Translations under genes and position numbers: made by a program
Part shown: piece after piece, positions 58,650-64,000 of the stretch
Numbering within the stretch: position 1 is the stretch's first letter
Layout: the number at the start of each line of letters is the position of its first letter
Notes under the pieces: generated by a model
Seen by the model: the letters and a program-made list of their open reading frames with translations, nothing else
What the model was told of the DNA's origin: nothing
The model's database searches: none
NCBI RefSeq assembly: GCF_001039355.2
Contig: NW_019773603.1
Span: 373,350 to 437,349 of the forward strand
Source: Lingula anatina
Taxonomy: Eukaryota > Brachiopoda > Lingulata > Lingulida > Lingulidae
Reading direction: 5' to 3'
Length of the DNA stretch: 64,000 nucleotides

Positions 58650-58860
58650 CAGGTCCCTGAAAAGTGTTCAAATCTGTGCTTTAACAAGTATGAAGCAACA
58701 TCGTGTTGCAATACCCACATGTTAACTAGCATCATCATCAGCATCATTGCAATGTCAGTTCATTGTAACCAGCCCGCCTTCACTTGTCACTCAGTCGGTT
58801 CACATTTAACGGGCTTATTAATTATTACTTAACCAATATCATTGTGACAGTAAAAATATA
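58650..58860. repeat. EF-hand unit 3-prime block, diverged (after EF-G)
   Basis: AAGTGTTCAAATCTGTGCTT, TGTTGCAATACCCACATGTT and AGCCCGCCTTCACTTGTCAC follow the family order with more changes and deletions. Confidence 0.6.
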
Positions 58861-58931
58861 TACTTTGAAAGTTTGAAAACAATCAGTCGGTACAATACAG
58901 TACCTATAACGTTCATCACATTATTGTATCT

Positions 58932-59196
58932 TAAACGATTGGTTCATTACAAAATGAATTTGACCTGGATGACTTCACCTCGATGCACGCGCGTACCATG
59001 CTATTAAAGTCCGATTCTGTTACAAAATTGCTCACATATTTTGGGGATATTATTTTGGCTTGCAGATCATGACGACAACGGAGAGCTTGGCATTCAGGAA
59101 CACAAATACTTCCTCGTAGTATTCAACGTTCAGGAAGGAATCGGTTCGTCATTTGGCATTGGTTACAAATTCATTTTGTAATGAACCAATCGTTTA
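58932..59196 (+). pseudogene. EF-hand exon fragment bracketed by a perfect 31 bp inverted repeat
   Basis: About 58,950-59,155 aligns with the middle of EF-G exon 2 (LDDFTSMHARTMLLKS, GDDGELGIQEH-type EF-3, FNVQEGI). One small deletion near 59,043 breaks the frame. The first ~14 bases of the homologous part and preceding bases (58932-58962) are repeated as an exact reverse complement at 59166-59196, so the fragment sits inside a hairpin stem. No family 5-prime or 3-prime flank surrounds it. Confidence 0.85.
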
Positions 59197-59342
59197 TCTG
59201 TGCTTGAATGATCTTCGTGTTGAACATATAACATGTTATTAAACTTTTTTTTATGATCCCCGGTAACTGACCGCTCATTGCGGATGTTTTAAGGCATCAT
59301 TGTATTTCATTGCTATCAACAACTGTTGATGGAATGTAAAGG

Positions 59343-59618
59343 AATGTAAAGGAACTGTACAACTCTGAGAGAAATGAGAATTACACCTTCAGGAATAATT
59401 TTGAAGGGCCATTTATCATGACGAAGGAGGTGCGGTGCGCCTTTAAGAAAATTGAGCCAGTGCCAGACAAGGTAACCATAGAAGTGTTCGATGCCCTGGA
59501 AGAGTATGGTATAGGCATGATTACCACCTTCATTACCAACATTTATGATAAAAGGCACATACCATCAGATTTATTAAAATTAACTTTCATAGCGCTCCTT
59601 AAGAAGCCAGGAGTATAG
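59343..59618 (+). pseudogene. Fragment of a non-LTR retrotransposon reverse transcriptase
   Basis: The frame reads ELYNSERNENYTF, FEGPFIMTKEVRCAFKKIE, EVFDALEEYGIGMIT and IYDKRHIPSDLLKLTFIALL, then KKPGV and a stop. This matches the start of LINE reverse transcriptase domains (EVE.AL..MK, ...IYD.G.IP.D..KS.FI.LPKKPG). The GPDGI segment is missing and the catalytic YADD region is absent. The next codons (ISQLFTSTTK) still recall the following family segment. A dead fragment. Confidence 0.65.
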
Positions 59619-59911
59619 GCCATTAGTCAACTGTTCACAAGCACAACAAAGCTCTGCTTTTGCTTAAGGGCAAATAGGAAGAAGTCCATTTCATTAAGTA
59701 TATATATATTAATGACAAAATAATGATATAATAGTTACAAAAATGGGGGTAGGGGTAATCTTACATCCCCCAAACTGCCATAATACACGATTAATAAAGT
59801 AGGTTTACGAGTGCAACCGATATTAACTTTGAAAAATATGTGAAACAACAATTGCTATTTAAGCAAAGAGTTAGCACAAATAAAAATGGAAAAAAAATGG
59901 AAGTACAGGTG

Positions 59912-60175
59912 GGATAACCTTTTTGACCAAGAGTGTATTTGCCTAAAATTGGGGACATGCATCATGCACATTGACTCTTAATCTACTAAAACAGGTCTCT
60001 GTTAAGTGTTGAAACGCGTATTTTAACAAGTACCAGCCAGCATCAAAATGTTGCGATACCCGCTTGTCAGTTGTATTGCATTGTGCTGACTGGTATTAGC
60101 AGTGTTAGTACATTGTTATTTGTCTATGGTAAGCCTGTCTGCACTTGTCACTTAGTCGGTTCACTGCGATCTAGA
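59912..60175 (+). repeat. EF-hand unit 3-prime block (before EF-H)
   Basis: GGTGGGATAACCTTTTTGAC, ATGTTGCGATACCCGCTTGT, CATTGTTATTTGTCTATGG, CACTTGTCACTTAGTCGGTT. It probably belongs to the fragment unit at 59 kb. Confidence 0.7.
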
Positions 60176-60360
60176 AGAAGTAGTATTATTACCCCTTTAT
60201 TAGTTAGAAATCACCTTCGTGGTCGATGAATGTATTTATAAAATAGGTATGTTAATAAAAAAAATCAAGACAAAAAACAACCAAACAACCAAAATGATGT
60301 ATGAAGAAAGATCATTGAAGAAATAAATCATAAACATTTAGCATTGTATATTTAAGCGGG

Positions 60361-60507
60361 TGTTTTTTCCTGAAACGGCCCCCTTCCATCACGTGCACAA
60401 AGCTGATTGGATGCAGCATTCTTTTGTTCCCTCCACGAATTACAGCATTTCCAAGTATTTTACTTATTCGGGAACGCCGATCTAAAAGCATTTCACTTGT
60501 TCGGTCT
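60361..60507 (+). promoter_or_regulatory. Conserved EF-hand promoter block (EF-H), TATA-like box lost
   Basis: CTGATTGGATGCAGCATTCT, CCCTCCACGAATTACAGC are kept, but the TTTTTAAAC box reads ATTTCCAAGT. Expression may be lower than in other copies. Confidence 0.55.
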
Positions 60508-61609
60508 ATGAGTAAAAAGTTTCTTGCACATGTGCTTTGGTTGATCTTGGTGGTTGTTCATATAAAAGGACACCTTACTTCTGGAGCTCAGAAGGATCAG
60601 AATGTAATGCGTTCGGTTTGTTTTATGCTCAAGTCACACATATAAACTGCAGTTGGGTATTTAGTTGACACAATAAGGTACCCACTCAACTGACTGATGC
60701 ATTTAAAGTATGTCCAGGCCGAATATTGGTTTCTAAATATTTTGGAGAATGAGCTCATTAAAGTTTCTGGGTTGAGTAGGCATTCATGTTTGGGGCATTG
60801 TTTTCGTGGTAGACAGGGTATTTATAATTGTATTCATATTTTATATTCTAAACAAAATTTGAACAGCTTAAAATTCTGTGTCCAGATTTCACTATCTCCC
60901 AAGAACTGCAATAATTGACAAACAATAAAAAAGAATCAGTGAGGCATTCGAAATAATTATCAGGGTTAATTATTTAAGAAACCTGTGATTTTTCATGTCT
61001 TGGCGGTTCGTGGAATTCGTAGTCGGTGAGAAATCGGGGTAGAAGCCGTGTTTCTTGCATATCAAATTGTTAACATTAGCCAATGACTTTCAGCACCTCC
61101 CGGCTGAATGGCGTGCTAAAATGGAACACTTTTTCGCAATATTGGAAGCTGACAATGACGGGATTGTGAACCGCCATAAGTATGTTGATATTCCAGTTGA
61201 AAGAGCCAAAGTATATTTTCGGGCAGACAAAATCAGTGATATCAACAATATTCTTTCCAAAGGCTGGTCAACCTTTTGGTCTATTCCAGAGGATGAATAC
61301 GAAAGTGTTTTCGACCTGGATGACTTCATTTCGATACACGTGCTTATTGATCTATACAAGTTCGATTTTGCTGCAAAGTCGCTCACATATTTAGGCAAAG
61401 GGTTATTACGTGTAACCGATTATGACGACAACGGAGAGCTTAGTATTCAGGAACACAGACTTCCTTGCAGTATTCAATGTTCAGGAGAGCATCAATTCAT
61501 CATCATTGATAAAAACCAAAACGGTCTCATTGAAAAGGAAGAGTTCACCAAAGCATTTGTTGATTATTTTCTCAAAAGAAATGAGGACTCCCTGTTTTAC
61601 GGCGCATAA
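60508..61609 (+). CDS. EF-H: secreted EF-hand protein, 2 exons, 203 aa, with an internal frame-swapped segment
   Basis: Exon 1 is 60508-60603 (MSKKFLAHVLWLILVVVHIKG leader, with Lys in the core; donor AAT|GTAATG is weaker than in other copies). Exon 2 is 61094-61609 (171 codons and stop). Loop 1 is EADNDGIVNRHK: Glu at position 1 and Lys instead of Glu at position 12, so site 1 is probably dead. Loop 3 is DYDDNGELSIQE. Then two deletions, about 2 bases near 61,458 and about 7 near 61,495, leave ~15 residues read in a shifted frame (HRLPCSIQCSGEHQF) before the normal frame returns. Loop 4 DKNQNGLIEKEE is intact. Tail LFYGA. It may be a gene kept open by compensating changes or a decaying copy. 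Confidence 0.72.
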
Positions 61610-61619
61610 TACATAGGAG

Positions 61620-63261
61620 GAAAACCATATGAAAGTTTACCAGAATGTGAGCGAGTTTTTAATTTCAAAATTATATTTATGATTTAAACGCTGAATAGTA
61701 ATTAGAAAAATCGACTAAATATGCATTATTAATGGTTTGATGTCTTTAATCAGAGAATTACATTACCGAAGCATTTGTTTTGTGAATAAGATTACTGTTT
61801 ATTCGCATCACAATATAGAGAAATCCATTCATTAAAAAGAAGACAGGTTTAAAACTTCATAACTTATTGTTTTACCTCTAGTTTCTCTATTCACTGTTAA
61901 GGCGGTGCAAAGGTCCTAAACAAGTTCTAAGCGCCTGATTTGTCTCAGATTTGTCTTATGTTTTTCAACGGGTTTAGCTGCTAAACACGTAGAGCTGTTA
62001 AAGTTATACTAACTCATCGTTTAGTCAAAAATTGGATTTTCCTGGAGTAAACGGCAATTTCCCCGTACTTACCAAAGGTCAGCGACCCCATTCCTGCATT
62101 CAAAGTTAGTCTAGTTTTTTTCCTAAACGCTTGTTTTTTTTTTGTTAAAATCTCTCTTAAGAGATTTTAACTGACGGGGCGCTCTCTGACACTGCATAGT
62201 CACGCGATATCGAGCGGGGTTTTCTGGTGACCTACTTAAAACAGCGGGAAAAGCAGACAACAATAACACTTTATTACAATAAAATAAGATTCAAACGATA
62301 TAATTGTCTTATTGCTCAAAATGCATTTATATCTACAATGTGTTCAGTTCTGGGCCTTTTGTTATCCGACGCACTGTACAAAAACTCACAACTTACGTCT
62401 GAGGATTGCATCATGCGCCTGTTGTATCTTATACTGCGAAATGTTATTTGGTCTCGAATGAACACGAGAATCCGCGTGACACGCCAAAGACCTTGGCAAC
62501 GGATGCCTTGTCAACCGGGGAGAAAGGCACCAAGCCCTAGTGACAAGCACAGTTTTTAGTTTTACTATAATAACAGCCGTTTTAGTGGTGAAATGCAATA
62601 TAATATATTTCCATGCGTTGCTTAGAATGTATTTCTTGCGGAATTTTGAATCTCAAAGGAAGTGTTATTATTGCTTTAAGTATGCTACACGCATTAAACC
62701 TATGACGCGTTTCGGGGATACATGGAATTTATTGAATCGGGCCAGTACATATCATTAATACAATAAAATGAATACAAAAAGGAGAGTTCACTTCTTACAG
62801 TGTATATATCGCACTACTGATACATCACAGCACAATTTACCGACGTCTGGCCTTTTTTGGCCCTGATACAATCTGGTTGTTGACACTACTATCTTCCTGA
62901 AGAGTATATATCCCAACATGCCGTAAGAGGCGTTGAAAGCTAGCAAACAAAAATATCTTTCTCTGCCAGACCAGGAACTTTATCATTGCTTGAACCCCAA
63001 AGTGCCAAGCACAGCAGGTACCGTTTATAATAAGAAAATGAAAATCTTTATAAGCTCTAAAACATTAAACAAAGATGTATGACCAAAAATACATAAGTAG
63101 CTAGCGTAATTAAATATGTTAAAATAAATGTATAAATATAAATTACAATATACAAGCAGTAAAAGTATTAGAATGTACTTATATTGTTATTGTTTGGCCA
63201 TCTCGCTAATTGTTTTAAAGTATATCATGATGCGTTATGCTGTTGTTTATCCTTGGAAACA
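61620..63261. other. Gene-free stretch after EF-H
   Basis: No gene is supported. A near-perfect short inverted repeat (AAAATCTCTCTTAAGAGATTTT, 62,149-62,170) is a 22 bp palindrome. A SINE-like repeat copy lies at 62,880-63,030 on minus. Open frames here have no recognisable features. Confidence 0.5.
62880..63030 (-). repeat. SINE-like dispersed repeat, copy 4
   Basis: On the minus strand it reads GGTACCTGCTGTGCTTGGCA, then TTGGGGTTCAAGCAATGATA and CTGGTCTGGCAGAGA, matching the 21 kb copy. Confidence 0.5.
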
Positions 63262-63345
63262 AGTATGTCCCGAGAGGGAGACGAACCCATGACCTTCACG
63301 AATCAATGTTCCCTTATTTGTAGGCGGTCACTCTAAAGCTTCAAA
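63262..63345 (-). repeat. tRNA-derived SINE head, degenerate
   Basis: On the minus strand GTGACCGCCTACAAATAAGG and ATGGGTTCGTCTCCCTCTCG resemble the anticodon-arm and B-box (GGTTCGANTCC) parts of a tRNA-type promoter. The A-box half and acceptor pairing are not convincing, so it is not called a tRNA gene. Confidence 0.4.
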
Positions 63346-63539
63346 ACAGATGGCTTTTGGTGATCACATATTCAAATTTATCCAAATTTTGGAAGTGAAG
63401 GCCTTTTTCAGGTTGTTAATCTACTTCCTGGTGGTTGGACTTCACCCTTTCCAAAATCCTATATTCGCCTATGAATATAATAATTTTCTTTCTTTACTTA
63501 CCAGTTATCGTTTAGGTCTAAATTAAAAAACAAAGGGAC

Positions 63540-63690
63540 CATTCCCACAGAAATTTGGATCGATCTATCTCCCTGGGGAGTCTCACTAAATTGTTATCAA
63601 CTTAACGGGCTTAAATGCTTGTCACATCTAGTAAACTGTTCGGGAGTAATTATTTTTTACCCCTAGCCGTTTAGGTAGGCGTGGCAGAAA
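63540..63690. mobile_element. MITE (ATTCCCA/GATCGATC family), copy 6, truncated
   Basis: Starts ATTCCCACAGAAATTTGGAT then CGATCTATCT and GGGGAGTCTCACTAAATTG; the right end is missing. Confidence 0.65.
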
Positions 63691-64000
63691 TAAGAAAAGT
63701 TGTTCTCGTTCTTTCAACAGTCTTGTCAGCATAATTAGTGTGGTTCACATTTTAATCAGTGTCAACAGCCAGCATTACGAAAAAGCGTGGTATTTAAGCA
63801 GGCAATCCAAACCCTATAACCAGTTTCGTCTGAATTTCGTAAAATGTGTCCTGAATTGGTCCTTCTAAATGCTAGACGAGGACTGTTCCGAACTGCTCAT
63901 AAATACACTGTTACGTTCTTTACAGTAGTGGGCTTGATTTTGGTCTTAAAGTGCAATTTGAGTTCACAAATAGTCTNGACCAGGGGCTTAGGCTAGTTAC
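63691..64000. other. No feature seen
   Basis: Ordinary AT-rich sequence with one N near 63,977; nothing recognised. Confidence 0.4.

Noticed and set aside
63262-63345. Functional tRNA gene
   Set aside because: Only B-box-like and anticodon-arm-like parts are visible; the arms do not pair well, so a degenerate SINE head is the better reading.

Overview
This window is animal nuclear DNA. It is AT-rich, its genes are split by GT-AG introns, and it holds long microsatellites, dispersed MITE-like elements, SINE/LINE debris and one complete-ended Maverick/Polinton. I see nothing prokaryotic. The gene content suggests a marine invertebrate, most likely a lophotrochozoan such as a mollusc, but no gene here fixes the taxon.

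Layout. (1) 1-18.3 kb, minus strand: three tandem paralogues (vWA-1, -2, -3), each with five exons, a TATA box, a signal-peptide exon and a single von Willebrand factor A domain. Their flanks are duplicated too, so the whole 7-8 kb unit was copied. Mobile elements lie between and inside the copies: a ~2.0 kb foldback element, a 284 bp MITE at the intron 1 donor of vWA-2, and several copies of a second MITE family. (2) 19.8-26.3 kb and 37.6-61.6 kb, plus strand: a tandem array of two-exon genes for small secreted four-EF-hand proteins resembling sarcoplasmic calcium-binding proteins. Four copies look intact or nearly so (B, C, E, G), H carries a local reading-frame swap, D and F are broken, and A and a ~200 bp piece at 59 kb are fragments. 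A conserved promoter block precedes most copies and a conserved 3-prime block follows them. (3) 26,600-37,548: a 10.95 kb Polinton inserted in the EF-hand array, with a perfect 6 bp target duplication (TACGGT) and inverted repeats of about 0.4-0.5 kb. It carries protein-primed DNA polymerase B, a single-BIR (IAP-like) gene, a retroviral-type integrase with chromodomain, minor and major capsid proteins, a small basic protein, an adenain-like protease, two small Polinton-type genes and the C-terminal half of a packaging ATPase. Polymerase, integrase, both capsid genes and ATPase are disrupted; BIR, basic-protein and protease frames are open.

How it fits together. Two neighbouring, oppositely oriented clusters both make small secreted proteins with predicted divalent-cation sites (MIDAS in vWA, EF-hands in the other). 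An extracellular matrix, mucus, biomineral or reproductive-fluid role is possible but is inference. Both clusters are evolving by duplication and decay, with unusual frame swaps, perfect palindromes and element insertions. Some lesions in homopolymers, the 861-base T run and a duplication joined at an N may be assembly errors.
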